The notes under the pieces: model-generated
Told to the model about the DNA's origin: nothing
What the model saw: the letters and a program-made list of their open reading frames with translations, nothing else
The model's database searches: none
NCBI GenBank assembly: GCA_030041195.1
Contig: JASHOI010000392.1
Span: forward strand, 1-25,696
Direction: 5' to 3'
Length of the DNA: 25,696 nt
Origin: Streptosporangiaceae bacterium
GTDB taxonomy: Bacteria; Actinomycetota; Actinomycetes; Streptosporangiales; Streptosporangiaceae
Position numbers and translations under genes: made by a program
Part shown: positions 18,855-24,715 of the stretch, piece after piece
Numbering within the stretch: the stretch's first letter is position 1
How the letters are laid out: each line of letters begins with the position of its first letter

Positions 18855-18884
18855 GCCAGGTATTCCCGAAGGAAGCTACCTGGC
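18855..18884 (+). promoter_or_regulatory. Leader hairpin just before the decarboxylase ribosome site
   Basis: The inverted repeat GCCAGGTA (18855-18862) and TACCTGGC (18877-18884) with a 14-base loop ends four bases before the GGGGGAGG ribosome site of the next gene. It could be a regulator operator or an mRNA element modulating translation. Confidence 0.4.
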
Positions 18885-18900
18885 CCTCGGGGGAGGCAGT

Positions 18901-20658
18901 ATGACATCGCTAGCTGATCACCAGACCAACCAGTCCGGGCAGAACGGGCGAGGCGCGGAGGCCTCGACGATGACCGTCGGGGATTTCCTGCTCCGCCGGC
19001 TTCAGGAGGCCGGCCTCAGGCACCTGTTCGGTGTTCCCGGCGACTTCAACCTCGAGCTGTTGCAGCAGAACGAGGACGGTGGCTACCTGAAATGGGTCGG
19101 CACGTGCAATGAGCTGAACGCGTCCTACGCAGCCGATGGCTACGCGCGGCTGAACGGCATGGGCGCGCTGACCGTGACGAACGCGGTGGGCGCGCTGGGC
19201 GCGATCAACGGCATCGCTGGCGCTTTCGCCGAGCACGTCCCGGTGATCCTGATCGCTGGGTCGATACCGCTGCGGTCCATCCAGCGTGGCCTGGGAATGC
19301 ACCACACGACGGCCGATGGCACCTGGGACCGGTTCCTCGGCGCGTTCGCCCAGGTAACCGCCGGACAGGCCAGGCTGACGCCGCACAACGCGGCCACCGA
19401 GATCGACAGGCTGATCCTGACGGCCTGGCGGGAGAAGCTCCCGGTGTACATGGAACTGCCATCGGACGTCGCCTACCTCGACATCGAGGTCCCCACGGCC
19501 CGGCTGATGCTCGCCGACCCGCCCAGCGACCCGGAACGGCTCAGGTCGTGCGCTGGCGCGATCGCCGACCACTTGTCGAACGCCAAGTCGCCGGCGATCC
19601 TGGTCGATCGAGACGTCGAGCAATACGGTGCCGCGACGGAGGTCATGGGGCTGGCCGAGAAGCTGCAGATGCCGGTCGCGGTGACCGGGCCGGCCAAGGG
19701 AGTGATCGACGAGACGTTCCCGTATTTCGCGGGCGTCTACAACGGCAGGGCCAGCGCACCGCAGACCCGCGAGGCCGTCGAGGGCAGCGACTGCCTGCTG
19801 TCCATCGGCTACCGGCCGATCGACGGTACCTCGGGCGACTTCACCGCGTCGTTGCCCGCCGACACAATCCGCGCTCGCGGGCACTCGGTGGACATCGGCG
19901 AGGACAACTACCAGGCGGTGACGCTCAAGGAGGTCCTGCGTGCCGTCACCGACGCGGTCCCGCAGGTCACCAGCCGCGCCGCACATCCGTTCGCCGCGGC
20001 GATGCCCGCGGGCACCCACGCCGATGGCTCGGCCAAGCTGACCCAGGCCGCGTACTGGGAAACCATCCAGGGCTATCTGCGGCCGGGGGACGTGCTGCTC
20101 ACCGACAACGGGACGTCGTACGCCATCTTCGGTTTCCGGCTGCCGCCCAAGTGCACGGTGCTCGCGTCGGTCATCTGGGGCTCGATCGGCTACAGCGTCG
20201 GGGCGTTGCTGGGCACGCTGACCGCGGCACCGCAGCGCCGCCACCTGCTGTTCATCGGAGACGGCTCGTTCCAGGAGACCGCCCAGGAACTGTCGACCAT
20301 GCTGCGCAACGACTGCAAGCCGGTGATCTTCCTGATCAACAACGGCGGATACACGATCGAGCGCGGCTACATGGGCAAGACGGCGGACTACAACGACATC
20401 GCCAGATGGGCCTACTCCGAACTGCCGAAAGTGTTCCGTCCGGACACCACCGCGCGGTCGTTCGTGGTCAAGACCGTCGCGGATCTGGAAAATGCGCTTA
20501 GCGCGCCCAACGACAGCCTGGTGTTCATCGAGTCAGTCATGGATCCCTACGACGCTCCCGCCTCGGTAATTCACAGCAGCAACAACGGGGCCGAGCTCGA
20601 CTACGGTCCCCGCGGCCCGCAGCACCGCGGCAACGCCCAGCTCCTGCCGGCCACCTAG
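18901..20658 (+). CDS. Thiamine-diphosphate-dependent alpha-keto acid decarboxylase (pyruvate/indolepyruvate decarboxylase family)
   Basis: A 585-residue ThDP enzyme that non-oxidatively decarboxylates a 2-keto acid to an aldehyde. It shows CNELNASYAADGYAR with the cofactor-activating Glu71, the adjacent HH pair (His134-His135 in GMHHTTADG) that marks pyruvate/indolepyruvate/phenylpyruvate decarboxylases and is absent from acetolactate synthases, GDGSF (453-457) with NNGGYTIE (480-487) for Mg-ThDP, and the catalytic Glu487. All expected active residues are present. Substrate (pyruvate, indolepyruvate, phenylpyruvate or branched keto acids) cannot be fixed by eye. The ATG at 18901 has GGGGGAGG at 4-5 bases; a later ATG at 18970 lacks one. 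A strong hairpin terminator follows. Confidence 0.92.
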   Translation: MTSLADHQTNQSGQNGRGAEASTMTVGDFLLRRLQEAGLRHLFGVPGDFNLELLQQNEDGGYLKWVGTCNELNASYAADGYARLNGMGALTVTNAVGALGAINGIAGAFAEHVPVILIAGSIPLRSIQRGLGMHHTTADGTWDRFLGAFAQVTAGQARLTPHNAATEIDRLILTAWREKLPVYMELPSDVAYLDIEVPTARLMLADPPSDPERLRSCAGAIADHLSNAKSPAILVDRDVEQYGAATEVMGLAEKLQMPVAVTGPAKGVIDETFPYFAGVYNGRASAPQTREAVEGSDCLLSIGYRPIDGTSGDFTASLPADTIRARGHSVDIGEDNYQAVTLKEVLRAVTDAVPQVTSRAAHPFAAAMPAGTHADGSAKLTQAAYWETIQGYLRPGDVLLTDNGTSYAIFGFRLPPKCTVLASVIWGSIGYSVGALLGTLTAAPQRRHLLFIGDGSFQETAQELSTMLRNDCKPVIFLINNGGYTIERGYMGKTADYNDIARWAYSELPKVFRPDTTARSFVVKTVADLENALSAPNDSLVFIESVMDPYDAPASVIHSSNNGAELDYGPRGPQHRGNAQLLPAT

Positions 20659-20672
20659 GACGGCGCCCTGAC

Positions 20673-20709
20673 ACGGCCCCTCACGTGCGGAAACGCCGTG
20701 AGGGGCCGT
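20673..20709 (+). terminator. Hairpin terminator after the decarboxylase gene
   Basis: A perfect 13-base stem, ACGGCCCCTCACG (20673-20685) with CGTGAGGGGCCGT (20697-20709), is extended inside by GCG/CGC closing a GAAA tetraloop after one bulged base. There is no U-tract, as is usual for high-GC actinomycete terminators. It starts 14 bases after the stop codon and separates this gene from the RiPP-like operon. Confidence 0.85.
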
Positions 20710-20773
20710 TGCGCGCCGACGCGCTAGCGAGAATTGAGCCTGGCTATAGCATTCCGTAATCAACGCGCCAGTA

Positions 20774-20802
20774 TTGACAGTCATCATCGCTGGTATTAAA
20801 GT
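20774..20802 (+). promoter_or_regulatory. Candidate sigma-70-type promoter 1 of the RiPP-like operon
   Basis: A perfect -35 TTGACA (20774-20779), a 17-base spacer, then TAAAGT (20797-20802) as -10. It sits in an AT-rich island (20730-20910) that contrasts with the surrounding DNA. The predicted transcript start near 20809 is about 118 bases upstream of the chosen GTG of the E1-like gene. Confidence 0.5.
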
Positions 20803-20808
20803 GCCTGG

Positions 20809-20838
20809 TTGGCGGCTCAGGGCAATTAACGTTATGAT
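20809..20838 (+). promoter_or_regulatory. Candidate sigma-70-type promoter 2 of the RiPP-like operon
   Basis: TTGGCG (20809-20814), an 18-base spacer and TATGAT (20833-20838), the latter one base from consensus. It lies directly downstream of promoter 1 in the same AT-rich island, so one or both may be used. Confidence 0.42.
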
Positions 20839-20926
20839 CACGCGAATGGCGTCGGTGGTCATTCGGTCTGCATTTCTTTACGAATACATTGCGCACCGGC
20901 CCGTTATGAGTTCGGGAGGTATTCTG

Positions 20927-22051
20927 GTGGACCAGGATCCTCCGGTACCTATGCTCAGGCCACGAGTGAAGCCGGAGCACGCGCCGTACCGCATTGCCGG
21001 GGGCAAGATCCGCATCGGCGGGGTGTCTTTCCGGCTCGCCGCGGAGATCTCCGACCCGGATGGATGGGTGTGGACGATGCTGTCCGCGATGGACGGCAGC
21101 CGCGCGTTACCGGAAATCATCGAGCACGTGCGTGCGGCACATCCGGCGCAGGCTGTCGATGTCCTGCGGCGCGGTGCCGTGCAGCTGCTCGGCACCGGCT
21201 ACGTGGAGGACGTCGCGGGGCCGGTGCCGGCCGGGCTCACGGAGCGCGACATGCGCCGGCACGACCGAGCGGTTGGCTACTTCCGGTGGATGGATCTCAC
21301 CCCGCGGGCCAGTTCCTGGGAGCCGCAGGCCCGGCTCCGGGACGCGCGGGTCACGATTCTCGGCATGGGCGGGACGGGTGGCGTTGCCGCGCTGGCGCTG
21401 GCCGCGAGCGGTGTCGGGCACCTGCACTGCGTCGATCCCGACGAGGTCGAGCTGTCCAACCTCAGCCGGCAGATCCTCTACACCGAGCACGATATCGGGA
21501 AGCCGAAGGCCGATTCCGCGGTCAGCCGGCTCCAGCTACTGAACGCCGACGTTGAGGTGACCGGCCAGCGCACGGAGGCGACCGGGATCGAGGACGTGCT
21601 GGAGCTGGCGCGGGATTGCGACGTCCTGTTGCTCAGCGCCGACCGGCCGCCGGAGCTGCGGGTCTGGTGCAATCGGGCCTGCCTGGCCGCCAAGCGCCCG
21701 TGGGTCGACGCCGGATATCACGGCCCGCTGGTTCAGACCGGAGTCTTCGTTCCCGGCGAAGGGCGATGCTGGGAATGCACCAGGCTCGCGCTTCGCGACG
21801 GTCATGCCAAGGAGGGCGCCTACCCGGACGACGCACCCCATCGGCGTGAAGCGGTCTTCAGCGCGGTCGGGGCCGTTCCGGCGGGTATCTCTGGTTACCT
21901 CGGCGCCCATCTGGTCATTTCGCTGCTGACCGGCATACCGCCGGTTGTCCCAGGCCGGATCGAAACGGTGAACCTCGCCGCGCCCGACGCGCCACTTGTG
22001 CTCGATGACCGGCCGCACCCTGAGTGCGAAGCCTGCGGCGCGGCGCGGTAA
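20927..22051 (+). CDS. E1/ThiF-like adenylating enzyme with N-terminal PqqD-like (RRE-type) domain, putative RiPP maturase
   Basis: A 374-residue two-part protein. Residues about 18-97 (YRIAGGKIRIGG to GTGYVEDV) look like the small winged-helix PqqD-like fold that binds RiPP leader peptides. Residues about 135-374 are an E1/ThiF domain: GMGGTGG (146-152) nucleotide loop, Asp170 after the second strand, SNLSRQILY with Arg181-Gln182, GKPKADSA (191-198), and four zinc cysteines as CWEC (281-284) and CEAC (367-370). So ATP binding and adenylation look intact, unlike the inactive E1 parts of many azoline cyclodehydratases. Known relatives act on peptide C-termini (MccB, ThiF) or present leaders to YcaO; no YcaO is here. 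GTG at 20927 follows GGGAGG by 7 bases; earlier in-frame ATGs fall inside the promoter region. Confidence 0.85.
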   Translation: MDQDPPVPMLRPRVKPEHAPYRIAGGKIRIGGVSFRLAAEISDPDGWVWTMLSAMDGSRALPEIIEHVRAAHPAQAVDVLRRGAVQLLGTGYVEDVAGPVPAGLTERDMRRHDRAVGYFRWMDLTPRASSWEPQARLRDARVTILGMGGTGGVAALALAASGVGHLHCVDPDEVELSNLSRQILYTEHDIGKPKADSAVSRLQLLNADVEVTGQRTEATGIEDVLELARDCDVLLLSADRPPELRVWCNRACLAAKRPWVDAGYHGPLVQTGVFVPGEGRCWECTRLALRDGHAKEGAYPDDAPHRREAVFSAVGAVPAGISGYLGAHLVISLLTGIPPVVPGRIETVNLAAPDAPLVLDDRPHPECEACGAAR

Positions 22052-22065
22052 GAGGCGGCGGGCAC

Positions 22066-23460
22066 GTGGCGGTCGAGGAAACTGCGGCAGCCGCCCGCGT
22101 GACGGGCGGATCGACGGTGCGGCTCCGCCCGTTGAGCCAGCGCCTTGGCGGGGACGGCTGGGTGCTCGGCCGGATCGAGACCGGCGATTTCATCACCGTG
22201 CCCGAAGTGGCGCACCGCGTCATCACGCTGCTCGGCGACGGCCGCACCGTCGACGACGTCGCGGGCAGGCTCCTGGCCGAGACCGGGACGAGCTTCGCGG
22301 TCTCGGACTTCGTGACGGCGCTCGATGAGCTCGGGTTCGTCGCCGCCGTCGATGACGAAGTCCGGGACGATAAAGCACGCCCCCGGCCCAGCCTGCCCTG
22401 GCTGCGGCCCGGGCACGTGCGCTGGCTGACGCATCCGCTCGTAGCGGTCGTGGTGGCGGGCTTCGCGGTAGCGACCGTGGTCATGCTGGCGCTGCACCCA
22501 GCACTGCTCCCGAGTTCCCGCGTGCTCGTCTGGAGCCGGCGGGCCGGCCTGGTGCTCGCCGTCAACGCGGCGATCGCCTGGACGATCATCCTGGTTCATG
22601 AACTCGCCCACCTGGCCACGGCCCGGGCGGCTGGCGCGCCTGCCCGGATCACCGTCGGCACCCGGCTGCAATTCCTTGCCGCCCAGACCGACGTGAGCGG
22701 TGTCTGGGCTGCGCCGCGCCGCACCCGGATGACCGTGTACCTGGCCGGAATGGGCATCGATATCTGCGGTGCCGGGACCTGCTTGCTCATCGTCGGGCTG
22801 GCCGATCCGCATGGCCTGGCCCGTGATCTGCTCGCGGTGGCAGCCACCGAGATACTTCTCGGACTGCTCGCTCAGTTCATGATCTTCATGCGCACCGACG
22901 TCTACTTCGTGCTCCAGGACCTGACTGGGTGCGCCAACCTTTACGCGGACGGCTCGGCGTATCTTCGCTACCTCGCCGGGCGGGCCACCCGGCGCATCAG
23001 ACACGCGGGCGGCGCGGGCGCGGACCCGAGCCGCGAGTACCCGGCGTCGCAGCGCCGTGCGATTCGTCTTTACAGCGTCCTGCTGCTCGCCGGGACCGCC
23101 ATCTGCTTGGGCATTGAATTTGCGGTGTCATTGCCCGCTCTGATCACGCTGGTCGGCCACGCGGTGTCCGAGATCGGCACCACCCCTGTGGGAACTGCCG
23201 ACGGCGGAGTGGCTCTGGCCATTCTGCTCGGCTTCCAATTCGTCTGGGTCAGCCGCTGGCGTCACCGTCATGAGCATCAGGTGCGATCAATAGCCAGACA
23301 GTACCTGCGGACGCGAAGGGAGGTGAGTGGGCATCGCCGACATCTTCGAGACGTCAGATGGCCAATCCGTAGGGCCCGCCGAGGACACAGTCACCGGGCC
23401 GATCGTCATCCGCAAGCTGAACCGGCTCGAGGCGAGACACACGAGCTACGCCACCAGTAG
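22066..23460 (+). CDS. Membrane metalloprotease (M50/YydH-like) with N-terminal PqqD-like domain, putative RiPP leader peptidase
   Basis: A 464-residue protein. Residues about 18-95 (VRLRPLSQRLGG through LDELGFVAAV) resemble a PqqD-like/RRE winged helix. A polytopic membrane part follows, with hydrophobic segments near 123-145, 160-177, 224-246, 254-276, 333-363 and 380-397. HELAH (178-182) at the end of the second segment is the HExxH zinc site, and RTDVYFVLQDLTGCANLYAD (276-295) supplies the probable third ligand Asp278, the M50 arrangement seen in RiPP-linked proteases. GTG at 22066 has AGAGGCGG upstream; GTG at 22024, overlapping the previous gene by 28 bases, is an alternative. The last about 45 residues are Arg/His-rich and are read out of frame over peptide gene 1, so they may not be functional. 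Confidence 0.82.
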   Translation: MAVEETAAAARVTGGSTVRLRPLSQRLGGDGWVLGRIETGDFITVPEVAHRVITLLGDGRTVDDVAGRLLAETGTSFAVSDFVTALDELGFVAAVDDEVRDDKARPRPSLPWLRPGHVRWLTHPLVAVVVAGFAVATVVMLALHPALLPSSRVLVWSRRAGLVLAVNAAIAWTIILVHELAHLATARAAGAPARITVGTRLQFLAAQTDVSGVWAAPRRTRMTVYLAGMGIDICGAGTCLLIVGLADPHGLARDLLAVAATEILLGLLAQFMIFMRTDVYFVLQDLTGCANLYADGSAYLRYLAGRATRRIRHAGGAGADPSREYPASQRRAIRLYSVLLLAGTAICLGIEFAVSLPALITLVGHAVSEIGTTPVGTADGGVALAILLGFQFVWVSRWRHRHEHQVRSIARQYLRTRREVSGHRRHLRDVRWPIRRARRGHSHRADRHPQAEPARGETHELRHQ

Positions 23461-23464
23461 CTGA
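23327..23464 (+). CDS. Putative RiPP precursor peptide 1 (45 aa)
   Basis: A short gene encoding 45 residues that end in ARHTSYATSS. It carries the block PIVIRKLNRLEARHTS (residues 25-40), matching peptides 2 and 3 at the conserved positions PI-IRKL-RLE--HTS. The N-terminal half (acidic, Asp/Glu/Thr-rich) differs from the other two. Start: an in-frame TGA at 23324 makes GTG 23327 the first possible codon. AAGGGAGGTGA directly abuts it, leaving only 3 bases after GGAGG. The spot homologous to the ATG of the other copies is ATC, codon 3. All but the last four bases lie inside the 3' end of the protease gene in a different frame. Conservation of the block makes it real in my view, but start and translation efficiency are uncertain. 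Confidence 0.7.
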   Translation: MGIADIFETSDGQSVGPAEDTVTGPIVIRKLNRLEARHTSYATSS

Positions 23465-23515
23465 CCCCGTGCGGACGCAGGGACCGGACGTTCACCGGGA
23501 AAGGAGGTGAAGCGC

Positions 23516-23644
23516 ATGGAGACCAAGCCGTCAGCCCGGAAGGACGAGCAGATCGTGCCGAAGGACGACAGCCCGCAGCCGATCAGCATCCGCAAGCTGG
23601 ACCGGCTCGAGACCACACACACGAGCCAGGGCACCAGTAACTAG
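23516..23644 (+). CDS. Putative RiPP precursor peptide 2 (42 aa)
   Basis: A 42-residue peptide beginning METKPSARKDEQIV and ending HTSQGTSN. The N-terminal half is charged (Lys, Asp, Glu), the sort of sequence expected for a leader read by an RRE domain. Then comes the block PISIRKLDRLETTHTS (residues 22-37), identical to peptide 3, and a five-residue tail QGTSN ending in Asn. It has a near-perfect ribosome site AAAGGAGGTGA (23500-23510), 8 bases from GGAGG to ATG, suggesting strong expression as expected for a precursor. It lies 51 bases after peptide 1. There is no cysteine, so lanthionine and sactionine chemistry are excluded. Confidence 0.82.
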   Translation: METKPSARKDEQIVPKDDSPQPISIRKLDRLETTHTSQGTSN

Positions 23645-23768
23645 GGAGGTGAAGGGCATGGAGATCCGGCCGTCGCCGCGGAAGGAGCAGCAGATCGTGG
23701 CGAAGGACGACAGCCCGGAGCCGATCAGCATCCGCAAGCTGGACCGGCTCGAGACCACACACACGAGC
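23577..23768 (+). repeat. Tandem duplication carrying peptide genes 2 and 3
   Basis: A 50-base stretch at 23577-23626 recurs without change at 23719-23768, 142 bases on. It covers the conserved peptide block. Ribosome sites and upstream codons are also alike, while the tails after HTS diverge, so the copies arose by gene duplication followed by change of the C-terminal end. A less similar third copy is at 23402-23446 in peptide 1. Confidence 0.9.
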
Positions 23769-23789
23769 ACCGGCGGCAACGGCGGCTGA
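23658..23789 (+). CDS. Putative RiPP precursor peptide 3 (43 aa)
   Basis: A 43-residue peptide beginning MEIRPSPRKEQQIV and ending HTSTGGNGG. It matches peptide 2 over most of its length (shared KDDSP, PISIRKLDRLETTHTS at 22-37) but its tail TGGNGG is different and Gly-rich, ending in GG, the end that E1 enzymes adenylate in ThiS/MoaD proteins. It is far too short for a ubiquitin-like fold, so the likeness may be superficial. The ribosome site GGGAGGTGA with an 8-base spacing begins at the last base of the peptide 2 stop. The gene ends 9 bases before the closing terminator hairpin. No cysteine. Confidence 0.82.
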   Translation: MEIRPSPRKEQQIVAKDDSPEPISIRKLDRLETTHTSTGGNGG

Positions 23790-23798
23790 GTGCACCGT

Positions 23799-23828
23799 GC
23801 CGGGCCGGCGGGCGACCGCCGGCCCGGC
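23799..23828. terminator. Bidirectional hairpin terminator closing the RiPP-like operon
   Basis: A perfect 13-base GC stem, GCCGGGCCGGCGG (23799-23811) and CCGCCGGCCCGGC (23816-23828), with a GCGA tetraloop. It begins 9 bases after peptide 3 and lies between two convergent genes (the next gene ends at 23857 on the - strand), so it probably stops transcripts from both sides. Confidence 0.88.
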
Positions 23829-23856
23829 GACCCGGTCGGCCGGGCAGGCCGCGGCG

Positions 23857-24438
23857 CTACGACGACGATCCGTCCACCGAGCCCCCGGCACCGTGATCGT
23901 GGCGCCGGACGAGCGCCGTGACCTCGCCCGTGAAGGTGATTGACGGGCCGCCGATCAGTTCCCACGCGCGGGCGATCCCGATCAGGAAGCAGACGATCAC
24001 CATGCTCGCGATCGTGTTCACCGAGCCCGAGTTGCCAGGCTGCGCGAGCACCTCGGCCGCCTGCGATAGCTGCACCACGAACGTGACCGCCAGAAAGAGC
24101 AGGAACAGCGTGTCACGCAGCACGGCCCGGCGCATCTGGTGCCGCCGGATCAGCGACAGCAGCGCTGCCACGACGAACACGAGCCCGAGAATCGCCGCGA
24201 CCAGCGCGGCCGGCCCGATCTTGTGCCCGGGGATCAGCGAGAACAGCGACACCACCAGCGCGTTGGTGAAAGCCGTGAGCGCCGCCGCGGCGCGGATGCG
24301 GTGCACCTGCTGTGCCCGTTCCTCTTCCTGGGCGAGCCGCCCGGCCGCCACCGAGATGGCCACGAACAGCAGCCCGATCAGCGCGCCAGCCACACTGGCG
24401 CTCGCCACAAAGAAGTCATGGATGCTCTCAGGGACCAC
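23857..24438 (-). CDS. Small polytopic membrane protein, function unknown
   Basis: A 193-residue protein with about five hydrophobic segments (about 9-33, 52-71, 76-97, 109-127, 140-158), a charged stretch after the first (RLAQEEERAQQVHRIRA) and a polar His/Gly/Ser-rich C-terminus. I do not recognise a family. The GTG at 24438 is favoured since GAGGAT lies about 6-10 bases upstream. It is convergent with the RiPP-like operon and shares its terminator region, so it is not in that operon. An immunity or resistance role is only a guess from proximity. The opposite strand is also open here, but its product is Thr/Ser/Arg-rich without membrane or family logic. Confidence 0.75.
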   Translation of the reverse strand: MVPESIHDFFVASASVAGALIGLLFVAISVAAGRLAQEEERAQQVHRIRAAAALTAFTNALVVSLFSLIPGHKIGPAALVAAILGLVFVVAALLSLIRRHQMRRAVLRDTLFLLFLAVTFVVQLSQAAEVLAQPGNSGSVNTIASMVIVCFLIGIARAWELIGGPSITFTGEVTALVRRHDHGAGGSVDGSSS

Positions 24439-24715
24439 GCCATGATCCTCGCAGTCGGATGCCGTTAGGTCAGCACCGGCCGAGCCTCAGCGCGGCCCGC
24501 GCCGTCGCCGACAGTTATTGAAATGTCAGTATTTCTCGGCATGTGTAGCCGCAGACGCGCAAAGATAGGACGTGTTTCCCTGGGCTGCTGCCGCGGCCCC
24601 AGGGACGACGGCCGCCAGCGGGGAGCGCAGATCGGCGGCCTGCCTTGGAAATCGGGTGCCAATCGCGGCAGCGCCGTGGCCGCGGGAGCGCAAGCGTGCC
24701 GTTACCGGAGCGAGG
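24439..24715. other. Divergent spacer between the membrane protein and the kinase gene
   Basis: 277 bases between two divergent genes, so it should hold both promoters. An AT-rich patch at 24513-24536 contains TTGAAA (24518-24523) and the inverted repeat GAAAT/ATTTC (24520-24524, 24531-24535). No clear -10 was found. Open frames crossing this region lack ribosome sites. Confidence 0.4.

Noticed and set aside
20774..20926. N-terminal extension of the E1-like protein from 20774
   Set aside because: This stretch contains the -35/-10 elements, has skewed base composition, and no ribosome site precedes 20774. GTG 20927 has GGGAGG at good spacing.
23399..23768. CRISPR-like repeat array
   Set aside because: The repeats are in-frame coding copies of the peptide block, with ribosome sites and starts between them, not uniform repeats with unique spacers.
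20927..23789. Classical thiazole/oxazole-modified microcin (TOMM) cluster
   Set aside because: No YcaO or FMN dehydrogenase gene in the window, and the peptides have no cysteine. Thr/Ser-only azolines would still need YcaO, which could lie elsewhere but is not seen.
23658..23789. Double-glycine leader cleavage site in peptide 3
   Set aside because: GG occurs only in the last six residues, leaving no core after it, and it is not shared by the other two peptides.
23918..24445. + strand open frame opposite the small membrane protein
   Set aside because: Thr/Ser/Arg-rich product with no hydrophobic logic; the - strand product has coherent membrane segments and a ribosome site.
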